Positions 1-10,439 of a stretch of DNA of 64,000 bases are shown piece by piece. The stretch spans positions 1,096,179 to 1,160,178 of the forward strand of contig CM040441.1 in the NCBI GenBank assembly GCA_022749755.1. Reading direction: 5' to 3'. Origin of the DNA: Azadirachta indica (lineage: Eukaryota > Streptophyta > Magnoliopsida > Sapindales > Meliaceae). Made by a program: the position numbers and the translations under genes. Below the pieces are notes generated by a model. It was given only the letters and a program-made list of their open reading frames with translations, made no database searches and was not told the origin of the DNA. The first letter of the stretch is position 1; each line of letters begins with the position of its first letter.

Positions 1-316
1 ACCAGATTCCAATTGTCCTCTTGTCATAATAACTAGGGGAATACAAAGTTAAAAGAAAGTATGCAAAGTAATTGCTCAAAGGAAAATTGACATGAAAGAT
101 TATCAGTAAATTGAAAACTAATGACTCAATATTCCCTCAATAGAACCAATTAGATGAAACGCAATCTATCTATGTACTCAATCTATGACATGAAAGACTG
201 GACCATTGTATCCGCGCAACTCTATATATGCATTATAACGTGAATATGTTAGATTGTATACACAATTGTTGTAATTGATATGAAAAGGTCTCATGTTTGT
301 CATTGTTTGTGTTGCA

Positions 317-856
317 GGCCACCCTTGAGGCAATATGGCGAAATGTGGTCAATGACAATAAACAGTTGGGAGTATGTTTCAACAGCGTTGATGTCACGTA
401 GTATGTGGCTGGGGACTATGAGGACATGCATAGAAATTGAGAGATAATTGATGTTATTTATATTTCAGAAACATGTGGGGGTGATCATTGGGTTGCATGT
501 ACCATACAATTTTCGAATCGTCACATCATGGTATATGCCTGGTTGCCTTCGTCACACTCAAACGATGCAATGGAAGGCTATATGAGACCTCTGTGCTGAC
601 TACTACCTTATTTTATACGTCATGTTGAGATATATAGGTAAGACTAGAGTTAGGGAACAACATAAAACCTCTCACATTTGAACGAAGGATGTCGGGCATG
701 CCAAGACAGCATTTAAGGAGTGGTGATTGTGGGGCGTTCACGTGCAAGTTCATTGAGTTGCTTGGATTGGGTTGTTCATTTGACTTTGGCCTTGATCACG
801 GTGTCTTATTAAAGCGTAAGATTGCACTGGACTTATTCGTAGGCAAGTTATTATAG
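317..856 (+). pseudogene. Ulp1-like (C48) cysteine protease relic of the MULE
   Basis: The family is the SUMO-protease-like C48 peptidases that some plant Mutator-like elements carry as a second gene. Two conserved blocks are readable in different frames. One is GDHWVACTIQ at about 480-510, with the catalytic His followed by Trp. The other is MPRQHLRSGDCGAFTCKFIE at about 693-755, with the oxyanion Gln and the catalytic Cys in GDCG. The frame closes with GKLL and TAG at 854-856. The segment after the His block reads HIMVYAWLPSS, where the family normally has VYDS, so the catalytic Asp position is Ala. Stops and a frame change separate the two blocks, so this copy is dead. It faces the transposase relic convergently, the layout mudrB has in MuDR. 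The start follows a plausible splice acceptor (ttgcag) at 311-316. Confidence 0.72.
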
Positions 857-1448
857 GATATTGTCAATATGATATATGATAAATATGTGTATATAAAATA
901 TTTATATTTTCACGAAATTAAATTAGTCTAAAATAGTGTTACTAGAACATTATCAAGTAAAAAAATATTCGAATGATTACATCCCGATGAAGAAAATTAA
1001 TGAGAGACATAATAATAATAATTTATTTCAACAATTTGTAGGATAATATGACCAATTCGCGATAACCAACCAATTTCATTATGAAAAACGAGTACTCATA
1101 TTGGGTAACCTTGATTAAAAACACATTACCCTAAAAATTGGACTTAAACAGATATTGTAGTACTTGAAATGTTTGTATATATGAAATTTTAACGTTGGGG
1201 CAGCTTGTGTATTCTTGCGCTGTGGGGTTGTTTGTTATTTATTTTTGTGGGGTTAATATTTTGAAGAAATATTCTTTTCTTTATATATATATATATTTTT
1301 TTTTTTTTTTTAGGGTGTTGTGTAATTTGCATAGCGGGATTTATGTAATATATCAAGAGTGTTATATGATTTTATCTAAAAATATTCTTTTTAGTGGATT
1401 ATGTAATTAATCATGAGACCTATCTGATATTTTTAAATTAAAACAATT
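857..1448. other. AT-rich spacer between convergent MULE genes
   Basis: No gene is seen here. The stretch is AT-rich with a poly-T run near 1300. The same sequence lies inverted at 45244-45832. The 71-codon open frame at 1195-1410 is low-complexity and its partner has indels, so it is not called. Confidence 0.6.
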
Positions 1449-1566
1449 TTTAGGTACCTCAACTTTCGGGTACTCGAAAAACATAAGGTATTCAAAAGTT
1501 GGGGTACCCTCTTGAGTCCCATTTTTAGGTACCTATGTTTTTCGAGTACCCGAAAATGGGTGCTTC
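1449..1566. repeat. Nested palindrome (two inverted ~45-bp hairpin units)
   Basis: Two units lie side by side. Each is an imperfect palindrome: arms of the CAACTTT/AAAGTTG type in one and CCCATTTT/AAAATGGG in the other. Both share a core containing GGGTACTCGAAAAACATA. The second unit is also roughly the reverse complement of the first, so the pair forms a larger palindrome. It sits between the 3' ends of the two convergent MULE genes and recurs at 45124-45243 in the other copy. Possible roles are a bidirectional 3'-end or terminator structure, a hairpin source of small RNA, or a small inserted fold-back element. None of these is shown by sequence alone. Confidence 0.8.
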
Positions 1567-2080
1567 CATAATATTGTAATAATATGCATTAATAATTATT
1601 TTATTATTAAACAATTAACAATATAGTAATAGTAAATTAATAATATAATAATAATAACTAATAATAATAATAAAATGAAAGTAACTATAATATTTAATAA
1701 TAATAAACAATAATAGTAATAGTTAATAATAATAAAAATAATACAATTAATAATAATAATAGTTAATAAAAAAGTAATAAAAATAGATTTTGGGAATCCA
1801 AATTTTTTTATTACTAATTCTTATATTTCTAATCTTGATATTGTAGTAATTAATCAAATAAGTTATGACACATTGAACTTTTCAGTAAAAAATTATTATA
1901 ATTTTAAGATATTCATCCCATGACAATAAAGACTAACAACATGATAATAGTGTTAATTGCAATAGAGTCTTTTAAGCATTAAAATTATTTTAATAATACA
2001 ACATCAATATTTTCATTTATTACAAGATTAATAATAATCTTGACTCTACAAAAAATAAATAATATTGTCATGCTAGTATA
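1567..2080. repeat. TAA/TTA-rich low-complexity tract
   Basis: Irregular runs of ATA, ATT and AATAAT units, densest at about 1600-1790, then plain AT-rich sequence. No coding content. The matching tract in the other MULE copy is about 44925-45120. Confidence 0.75.
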
Positions 2081-2082
2081 AA

Positions 2083-4690
2083 TGGATTGGATTCCGACAC
2101 GTCGTACAATTATGGCCAACTTTCTTACAGCGTGAACATGTTTTTTTAACCACGTCTTCTCTCATAAAATGGAATATGTTGTTTCCTCGGTCGACCCGTC
2201 GGTACCCTCCCTCGAGGTGGTTTAATGATTATATTCTAAACCTATTGAGAACAATCTAATCACACTAATTACCAACAAGATATATATTTCTCTACGTAGG
2301 CCAACACAAGTGCGCAATTTGTATAATAGTGGGAGCGAAGATTTTTATATTATCCTCTAATAAAACAGGTTGTTGCAAGTGCATGTGGGCAAGGTAATTG
2401 CATTAGATCAAATTGCTGACATGTGCAACTCTTTGTGTGTAAATCCATCACGTCTTCTTGTCCCATGCTTTTCACCTGAAATTCAAAACTGAAAATAGGG
2501 TACACCATTAATCGTTTTGATTCTACTTCATACTTGTTGACTATGGCTTGAGCCCATAGGGAAAGGGTTTGTGGTTTACATTTTGCGACTTCTTCCCTCT
2601 CATCATAGAACTACCCTTACATTACTGATCAGATCCAATCCAACAATGATACAATTGGGAGCATTCATGCAACCCTCAATACTGCATTCATACTCTCGGC
2701 GATATTGGTAGTCAGTGCGTTGTATCATCGCTTTGGAAACTGTGCTCTAGCCCATCGATGAAAACCCACTTCATTCTCTAGGTAGTTTGTCGTTGTTGGA
2801 TGTATACCCCTTAATTTGTCCATCCGATCATTGAACTCAACAAATGTATAAGCCTTAACAGTACTGTAATACCTAGTGAAAAATGTCTCTGACTTTTTCT
2901 CCTGCATTCTAAATTTTGCCTTGATGTTTCTATAAATATGATAAGTACAAAAGCTGTGATATGCATCCAGGAAGACTGTAGCTATGCCTTTCTCAATGCT
3001 GTTGTGTCGATCCGGAACAAAAACCAAATATGATGTTGGGCCAATTGCTTTACGGAGTTTTGATAAAAACCATTCCCAAGATGCGTAGTTCATATATTTC
3101 CAAATGCCATAGGATGTATGTGATTGTTTTCGCCAACAGCAGTTGCCAAAAACAAAGTCTCCTGACAGTTCCCCTTTAAAAAGGTACCATCAAGAGTAAT
3201 TACCGAACGAATGGCTCCACGAAACCCTTGGATAGATGTACCAAAGGCTACAAAGAAATACAAGAAATGATCCTCGTCATCTTTTTCAATATGTGTGATT
3301 GTTTCAGGGTTTATCTCTTGTAACATGTGACAAAGTCGAGAGAGTGCCTTAAATGACTCCACTGGGTCTCCATTCACTAATCGATGCACTGCTTTTGCCA
3401 ACCATGCCTTCCTATAAAATACAAGTACCCCATAATCATTATGTATGTCATCTCAAATGTTTTTGGTGTGTAAATTCTGCTAGGGTCTTGGAATTCGCTT
3501 AAGACATGTTCACCAATTAGCCGGTTACTAACTTGTCAATGGCCATCTTGCATTTGATCACTTCAACATGTGTACACACCCACAATTCGTGTGACGCGGA
3601 AGTACCCATTATTTCCGTCATTATTTACAAAACGCATCTGCCACTTACATCCATCTACAATGCATTTTGCCTCAAAACGTGTCGTTGTTGATCGAAGAAT
3701 GATGAACTGAAAATGCCTTTTTAACACTATAATACTCAAATAATGTTGTAACTCCTTCTTTGTTCTAAAAATCTACCCCATATGGACATTACCATCTATT
3801 GAACTCAACATAACATCTGGAAACATAGTAAATGCCGTTGGCATGAGAGGAATAATACGGGTAGGAGCTAAACCCCTTATCGCATTATCTTCATAGGCCA
3901 TTAATCTATTGGTCAGTGCCTTGCCATTAACATCCTCTCTTGTAATAGTATCCTCATCTCAATAATTCATTCGACTTTCTTCCTCATAATAATATGTTCT
4001 TTGCATAGACGGTTGATTGTCAAAATAGTCATGCGTAGGATCTTCATTATATGAGGGCGGTGAACATACACCATAATTAACCAGCCCTTCATGATGAGGT
4101 ATTAAAAGATAAGATACCTATTCGGAGTGGAATTCACTGTGATCTTAAGAATTTTGTTTGTTATCTCCTAACATGTTATGGTCAAATAGTGTACAAGTTG
4201 GTGGGTATATATTGTTAAAGGGACTACTGCCCCTAGAAGAGACAAATGAACATGCATGTGATTCTTAAATTATATCTTCAAAGGTAGTAGGCCGCATCAT
4301 TTTAGGTTCTTCAGATTCTATGACTTCTGCTCCAACAATGCGGTCCAAAGTTATACACAACGGAGTGGAACCACCCAATCAAGAGCCATTGGCATTAAAC
4401 AAATGCACCAAAGACAACATATCATGGTCTTCAATTATATTAGCTAGAATAGGTGCAGTGGACAAGTCACCATACTCTTTATACTTCGCCTTTATACAAA
4501 ATTTGAATTCTTTTCGATTTATCCAAAGCTAGGTATATATCATGTTTGCTAGATTTTGGTAGTTAGAATTTCTTGTTATAGTAATAAATCAAACTATTCC
4601 ACCAACATGGTTCTGAATACCATCGTCAAATATTTCCCACAAACCGTTATAGTGAACAGAAAAGTTACTAAATCTTCCACACCTGCATAA
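2083..4690 (-). pseudogene. Mutator-like (mudrA-type) transposase relic
   Basis: Read on the minus strand from 4690 down, the domains appear in family order. First comes an N-terminal MULE region (about 4690-4320, readable around YGDLSTAPI and STPLCITLD) after a likely splice acceptor near 4683. Then a zinc-binding DNA-binding-like block with CIVDGCKWQMRFVNN (about 3665-3620), and the DDE transposase core with VITLDGTFLKGNC (about 3205-3165) and VPDRHNSIEKG (about 3018-2985). Near the end are a SWIM zinc finger, CTCQQFDLMQLPCPHAL (about 2427-2375), and a C-terminal CCHC knuckle, CSRCKKVGHNCTTC (about 2139-2097). Many in-frame stops occur. A frameshift at about 3090, just after PMAFGN, splits the core and is shared with the copy at 43.6 kb, so it predates the duplication. 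In an active element this protein binds the TIRs and catalyses cut-and-paste transposition in the nucleus. Confidence 0.88.
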
Positions 4691-4699
4691 ATACATAAG

Positions 4700-4989
4700 A
4701 ATCCAATATTATTATAATATAAAAAATACACCTAAATGGGAATAAATTGGAAGTTTACCCCGAGAACTTGGCTCATTAACCAAATTTGAGTACTTCAACT
4801 TATCTACAAATAGATTGAGCAACTCAATCCCACAATCTCTAGGATACTTGTTGAAATTACATAATTACTGTTACATTGTTAAATTAAACTCTTACAAATA
4901 ATTCTGGAAACATCATCTAATTTTAGAAGGATTAGATGAAAATTAAAGTGTACTCTATCATATCATTCTTAAAAAACAGAAGAAATTTC
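4700..4989. other. Unassigned AT-rich stretch between blocks A and C
   Basis: Nothing recognised. It lies just upstream of the transposase acceptor site, so it may be a MULE intron or 5' region. The right MULE copy is truncated before this point. Confidence 0.4.
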
Positions 4990-5664
4990 TTAGTGTGAGA
5001 TATACAAGGAAACAACATAATATTACAAAAATAAAATGCAATAAGATTTGTATTTATTTATAATTTAACAATCAAGATCTAAAATTAGGTGACTTTTGAT
5101 GTTGATAATTTAGTGATTATATTCACTATTAAATTGCATAGATTAATGAATGAAAATTTGTATCCAAAATTACGTTAAAAAGAAAATTGTTCACTTCAGC
5201 TTAAAAAGTCACATTGAGAGAGAAGTTATCAAACTTATCATATCTCCACCCACTGCAGCTTCCCTAGTTCAAATGTGAACGGTTAATACAAGAATTTTAA
5301 TAGTTATATACGTCATTGCTCTGTTCTTTTTTTTTTCAGTATTATTATTTTTTTATTGTACATACTCTTGAAAAAACTCATAATATTTGACAGTGTTTTT
5401 CTAGGTCAATCAAAAGAGTGCAAAATATTTATTGATAAATATAATTGGCTAAAATATGTTAAATTTCTTATACACATTTTTACTTTTATGTTTCATATTT
5501 TATATTTTTTGTTTAAATTTAATACTTCAATTTGTAAATTTAATGAAATTTTGCATTAAAATTTTTTAATTTTTACATTATATATTACTTCAATTATTTG
5601 TATTACCTTTACATATATAGGTAAAGAATATAAATTTCTTAATTGATTATTTAGAAGTTATTTG

Positions 5665-5995
5665 GTTGGTACTAGACAAAGGTTTTTAAAAATTAAAAAG
5701 GTCATTTTTCTTTCATTAGAAGAAATTTAAAATTTAGGTTTTTAACAATAGAGTTTTTTTGACCTTTTTGGAAACGTGAAATTATTTAAAATATTTTTAT
5801 TTTTATTTAAAAAAATTTTTATGTTATTTCTTTAAAGTAAAGTATTAAAAACTTATAGAAATTACTCAATTTTTTCTAAAAATTTTTTATAATAATTAAA
5901 CAATTAATAAATTTTTATTAAAAAATCTACTTATAAAAATTCTGTTAATAAAATGTCTACTTTCAAAACTTCTACTTGAAAGGATATACTAAACA
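5665..5995 (+). mobile_element. MITE-like dispersed repeat, copy 1
   Basis: About 330 bp of AT-rich non-coding DNA related to 14405-14745 and, within the duplicated blocks, to 60480-60830 (inverted) and 29690-29815 (truncated). The 14.4-kb copy lies outside any duplicated block, so the unit has dispersed independently. The ends are weakly complementary (TTTGGTTGGTAC at one end, TATACTAAACAA at the other), as in small non-autonomous DNA transposons. No target-site duplication was established. Confidence 0.5.
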
Positions 5996-7692
5996 AGCTC
6001 TTAACATTACGTCTTATATCACTAGCGAGAAAGTAATTTGACTACATTAAAAGCTCTATACCTTTGTAACTTATAAAAACCTACTGCAGTGAGATTGACT
6101 TTACAAGCTATGGTTCTCCTAATTTGGCATATGCATTTTGAAACCAAAAAATAAGATTGTCACATCTTAATCACAATACTAGTGTTAAATATTTGAAATA
6201 ATGTATTAATAAGCTTAATTGCAAAAACATTAATATAATATAATATTATTAAAAATTTATTCAGTTCAATATGTACAGTCAAGCAAATAATGTTTAAAGT
6301 TTTTAATCTGTGTTGTAAAATGAAGGGACATATTTGATATTTCCTTTAGCAAATAAGGGTATATAGTCACAGCACTTTCGGTGATGTTGAAAAAGGGCAA
6401 CGTCATATATTACAAAACTAATATTGAAATAAGATTTGTATTTAATTATAATTAATAGTTGAAGTCTAAAATGAAAAAGTAATATTTGACATTGACAACT
6501 TAGTAATATATCTACTATTGAATTGCATAGATAATTATTGAAAATTTTTATTTAAAATTTAGTAATGAAAAACATTCATTTTAACTTAAATTGTTCATTG
6601 AGAAAGGTCAAAGTCATTAATCATTCTTAACTTAAAAAACAGTTTTTGAAAAGGAAAAATGCCCTAAAATTCTCTCTCAAATTTAACCTAATACCTCGTC
6701 ACTAAAAAGTTTAAAAAATATTTCGTTACGTCTTACCGTGGTATAAGATTAAAAAAAAATAGTACAAAATTTAACCTTGACATAAATTTAAAAATAAATG
6801 GGTCCCATAGGATCAGACTATGTCTAGCATATTTGTCAATTTGTGTGCTCAAAATAATAATTTTTTAACTTTGATGCGAAATTAAAGACTAATTGATTAG
6901 TTTGATGGGAAAATAAATTGGTTTAGACATAAAATAATATTTTTTTTTACTTTGACAAGAATTAAATAATAATTTCATAATTAAATAATAATTTATTGTG
7001 TTTAAACAAAAATTAAATTGTAGTTACAAAACTACATAATATAATTAAATGATATTTCAATTAAATTAAATGATAATTATCCTAACACATGGCATTTGAT
7101 TGGCTGCAACATTTCTTCCTTATACCATTTTTCACTCTCTCCTCTTTTGCTTACTTTTTTTTTTTTTTTTTTCAGGTGCATATGCTGCTCTAATCCAAAC
7201 ACCCTTCATCTCTCTCATAGAACAAACCAATTCTTCAATTTTCTATTTCCGATTATATCTACCGTACATTTTGTTTTCAACATCTTGGCTTCACCCTCCT
7301 CTTCCTCGGTTTCTCTACTTTTTTATGATATTATCTCCTTTTGCATGCATTTCTTTCCTCAAATTCACGTCACTTCTTCAACCAGCACTAAGCCCCTATT
7401 TATCAAGGACTTCTCCAACTCCATGGCTGCCAATCAATGAAGGAACGAACAAAAAGAGATAGCAGGTTTGATTATTCAACAACTAAAGATAAGAAATTAA
7501 AAGAAAATATTTTATTTCAAGATTGCAAATTTTGCCCAAAATCATAATTTCACAAATTCTTCTTTCTCTTCAACCAAAATTCAATTTTTTCACCAATCAA
7601 GATTTGTCAATCCTTTTCCTCTGTAAACAAAAATCTTCAAAGTCTTCCGCTGTTTCATCTTCCCCTCAATCCCTTCCCACCACCACCACTAC

Positions 7693-8203
7693 TGTTGGGT
7701 TGGGCTTTACTCCTATTTAGAGAAAGCCCAATTTTGAAGCACACATGGTTAAAAGTATTTTTTAACTTTGTTTTGTGGTTATATAAGGTGTGTGTGTGAG
7801 AAGAGTAGTGCAAGCCATAAGACAGAAAGACTGCACTTTATCAGAAAATTTCAGTCCTACATAGTTTTCATCAAGCTAACGATCGGGTGGCGATTTGAAC
7901 TTCGTTTTAGCTTAAATTTTACTTAAAGATTCTACACACATAGATCTTGATTCTGGACGGTGTGATTGACCATCAAAGCTCTTTAGGACGTCCAAAATTT
8001 ATGTTTACGGTAACTCTAATTTTCAGAATTTTTCTGTAGTCTTATTTTGGCTCTTTCACTTTGGTGTTGATCTATTGGTGTATTTGGTAAGGTTTTTTTG
8101 GCTCTCACTTTGTGATTGAGTTCTTATTTGTTTCTAAAACTGAAAGTATGTGATTGAGTTCTTATTTTTTTGGCTCTCACTTTGTGATTGAGTTCTTACT
8201 ACA
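7693..8203 (+). mobile_element. Truncated Copia LTR (same family as 31491-34506)
   Basis: It begins with TGTTGGGTTGGG after ACTAC, the same insertion point as in the two fuller copies. It contains the LTR TATA box (TATATAA, about 7780) and then an internal direct duplication at about 8098-8200, where GTGATTGAGTTCTTA recurs. It stops short of the TTCCTAACA end found in the other LTRs and joins block B at about 8200. No retroviral-type genes follow. Confidence 0.85.
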
Positions 8204-9245
8204 ATACCTTATGTCTGTATAATTGCTTCGTTCATGTAACATCGGATTTTTGGAGAGTTTTATTGCTGAACTATTGTCACAATAGGCTGTTTTTCTTTTA
8301 TGACCATGAAACATTACCTGAACCCATCATTAAAAAAATAATTAGAAGTGCTTTTTCTGTCATTAGGATCTCCAACATAACCACTATCTATGAAGCAAAT
8401 AAATATGACTTTTCTCTTTGTTTGTAGAAGAATATAAAATCAGTTGTACCATATCTACAACTTCTTTTGGCAACTAAAAATAACATCACAGCTTATTATG
8501 ATTTTCTTAGTGTTACGATTGGTAACATGTAAGCTTTTTGATTGATCACTAACACCAAAGAAAATACATTTTTTTTTTTCCGTTTGTGATCCAAATTTTT
8601 CCTCATTGCATTTGGAATGCGGACATATGTGATGCACCCAAAAATTTTGATGTGATCAATGGTTGGTCTACGACTGCTCTATAAATTGAATCAAGAATTG
8701 TCCAAACCGAAAGCTCTAGAAATTCTCTTCATCGAATGAAAAATCACTTTTACAAGGATAGGTTTTGCTCCTAAATTGAATCAAGAATGTTTAACGGAAT
8801 GATGGATCCACAATATATTAAATATATCTAAATTAAACACACCTAGTGCTAAAGCTGAAGTCTTCTTGATCACCCATTGACCCCGTCCACGTAATTACAA
8901 CTCACGCGCACAAGAAAATCTATCACTGGACAAAAGATGAGAGTTCCCTACAAGTATCTTAATATCTTTTTGACAATCCGTATATCATAGCCTTGGTGGG
9001 TGCTTGAAATATCCAGCCTTGTAAATGTGAGGTATTGTAGACTTCTAACAAGGCTATGATACACCGTTGCGTTTACAAGATTATTGTCATTTGGAAAAAG
9101 GGTCATTTTAACAGCAATAGGTGTGTTTATAGTGGAGCAATTTTATGTGTTTGCTCGAGTCAAAATATCTTTTGTGTATTTGGCCTGAGAGAGAAAAATT
9201 CCTTTATTGAAGGGTTTTACTTCTGTACTGAGGAAGTATTGTAGT
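8204..9245 (-). pseudogene. Copia pol fragment I: RT C-terminal part and RNase H
   Basis: On the minus strand the C-terminal half of a Copia reverse transcriptase is readable: GIFLSQAKYTKDIL, then YHSLVRSLQYLTFTRLDI and ILRYL. RNase H follows with VGDPNDRKSTSSYFF and KQPIVT (about 8370-8290). Stops and an internal deletion are present. This left copy is cut at 8204 by the junction with the Copia LTR. The copy at 38755-39955 continues through the RNase H end to a polypurine tract, so the left copy is the derived one. Confidence 0.85.
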
Positions 9246-9259
9246 TGACCAAGGTCAAT

Positions 9260-10275
9260 ATTTCCACAATTGAGTTTGTACAATCTTCAACCCAAACTGA
9301 AACAATTACTCATCCTTTGCTTACTCAAAGCAAACTAAAGAAAAATCCTATCTTGGCCTTGTAAATCAGCCATCATAAAGAACCCAAAACTCTTTGAATA
9401 GCACTCAAGAACATGTTACGGGTCATAGCAATGAAAGAACTTCAAGTGCTTCATCATAATTAAATTGGACCTTGGTTCTTTGTGAGGCAGGAAGAAATAT
9501 CATAGGATCCAAATAGGTTTATTATAGGCTCCGTCAATCACTTTAAAGCAAAATTAGTTGCTAAAGGCTTCATGCAAATACTTGGGATTGACTTCGATGA
9601 GACCTTTAGTCCAGTCATTAAACCTACCACTATTAGACTTGTTCTCGCCATTTTTGTACACTCAATATAGACAATGAAACAATTAGATGTTTGTAATGCG
9701 TTCCTACATGGCAACCTGGCTGAGATAATTTATATAGAACAACCTTCTAGCTTCCAAGAGTCTATCCATCCAAGTCATGTCTATAAACTACAAAAGGCAC
9801 CCTATGGCTTAAAGCATGGTTTGAATGTCTTTCCAATGCTTTAATAGGCCTTATTTTCCATGGTAACAAACCTGACACCTCTTTCTTTATTCTTAATAAA
9901 AATCCTACAATTATTCTTATATTAGTTTGTGTTGATGATGTTATTATCATAGGTAACAATGACATTGCCATCGACTCCATCATCAACACACTCGGTGACA
10001 TATTTGTTGCAAGAAATTGGCATTCCACTCTCAAAAACACCACTCCTCCTTTGTGGCAATATGAGTGCCATTCATATCACAAGAAATTTGGTTTTCACGA
10101 CCCAAAAGAACACATAGAACTTGATGTTCATTTTGTACGGGAAAAAGTAGTTCAAGGCTCCCTTTTGACATAGCATATTCCTGCACATCTTCAAATAGCT
10201 GATACATTCACAAGCCATTAGCCAAATAACCTTTTCTATCCTTACGATACACATTGGGAGTGCATCACATGACAC
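9260..10275 (+). pseudogene. Copia pol fragment II: RT N-terminal part and RNase H end
   Basis: Plus-strand relic of a second Copia element. After a linker with THPLLTQSKLKKNPI (about 9310-9355), RT motifs are readable: [20 protein letters not shown] (about 9550-9610), LDVCNAFLHGNL (about 9683-9720) and the polymerase site CVDDVIIIGN (about 9930-9960, where the family has YVDD). The centre of RT and early RNase H is missing. The frame resumes at LLQEIGIPL and NMSAIHITRN (about 10010-10085), with HIELDVHFVREKV (about 10110-10150). Stops and frame changes are frequent. It lies head-to-head with fragment I. Confidence 0.85.
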
Positions 10276-10439
10276 TGCCCACCTTGAGGCTAATAAGAAA
10301 AGATATCAAAAGGAGATATTATGATTTTCTTGTCTCATTGACTCTAGTTAATAAAAGGAAAATCATCATCATAAAAGGAAAATCATCATAATGTTCTATG
10401 TCTCATTGACTCTAGTTAATAAAGAAAAAAAATCAATCA

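Larger units (their letters stand above)
1..4330 (-). repeat. Duplicated block A, left copy (MULE-bearing)
   Basis: This stretch is repeated in inverted orientation at 42449-46663. Window base 1 pairs with about 46663 and base 4328 with about 42449. About 230 bases at 90-320, compared by eye with their partner, show roughly nine differences plus small indels. The block holds a Mutator-like transposase relic on the minus strand and a Ulp1-like protease relic on the plus strand, with an AT-rich, palindrome-bearing spacer between them. The outer end lies beyond the window, so the terminal inverted repeats cannot be seen. The left copy keeps more of the transposase N-terminus (to about 4690) than the right copy. 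Confidence 0.9.
4990..8203 (+). repeat. Duplicated block C, left copy (3'-truncated)
   Basis: The sequence matches 29690-31920 in direct orientation and 61492-58300 in inverted orientation. It is AT-rich and mostly non-coding. From about 7085 to 7692 there is a pyrimidine-rich, leader-like stretch. Open frames of 114 and 120 codons overlap there in different frames. Indels among the three copies change the frames, so no protein is called. The copy ends inside a Copia LTR that is fused to block B at about 8200. The middle and right copies continue through the whole Copia element. Confidence 0.88.

Noticed and set aside
7096..7462. Overlapping 114- and 120-codon open frames
   Set aside because: They lie in a pyrimidine-rich tract. 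The block C copies differ by poly-T length and indels that change the frame, and no domain is visible.
7523..7720. Ser/Thr-rich, transit-peptide-like 65-codon frame
   Set aside because: It runs into the Copia LTR. A one-base difference among copies shifts the frame, so there is no coding conservation.
8204..10275. Fragments I and II as a single Copia element with an internal inversion
   Set aside because: The fuller middle copy shows that fragment I has its own RNase H C-terminus and polypurine tract, while fragment II has a different one. They are two elements.
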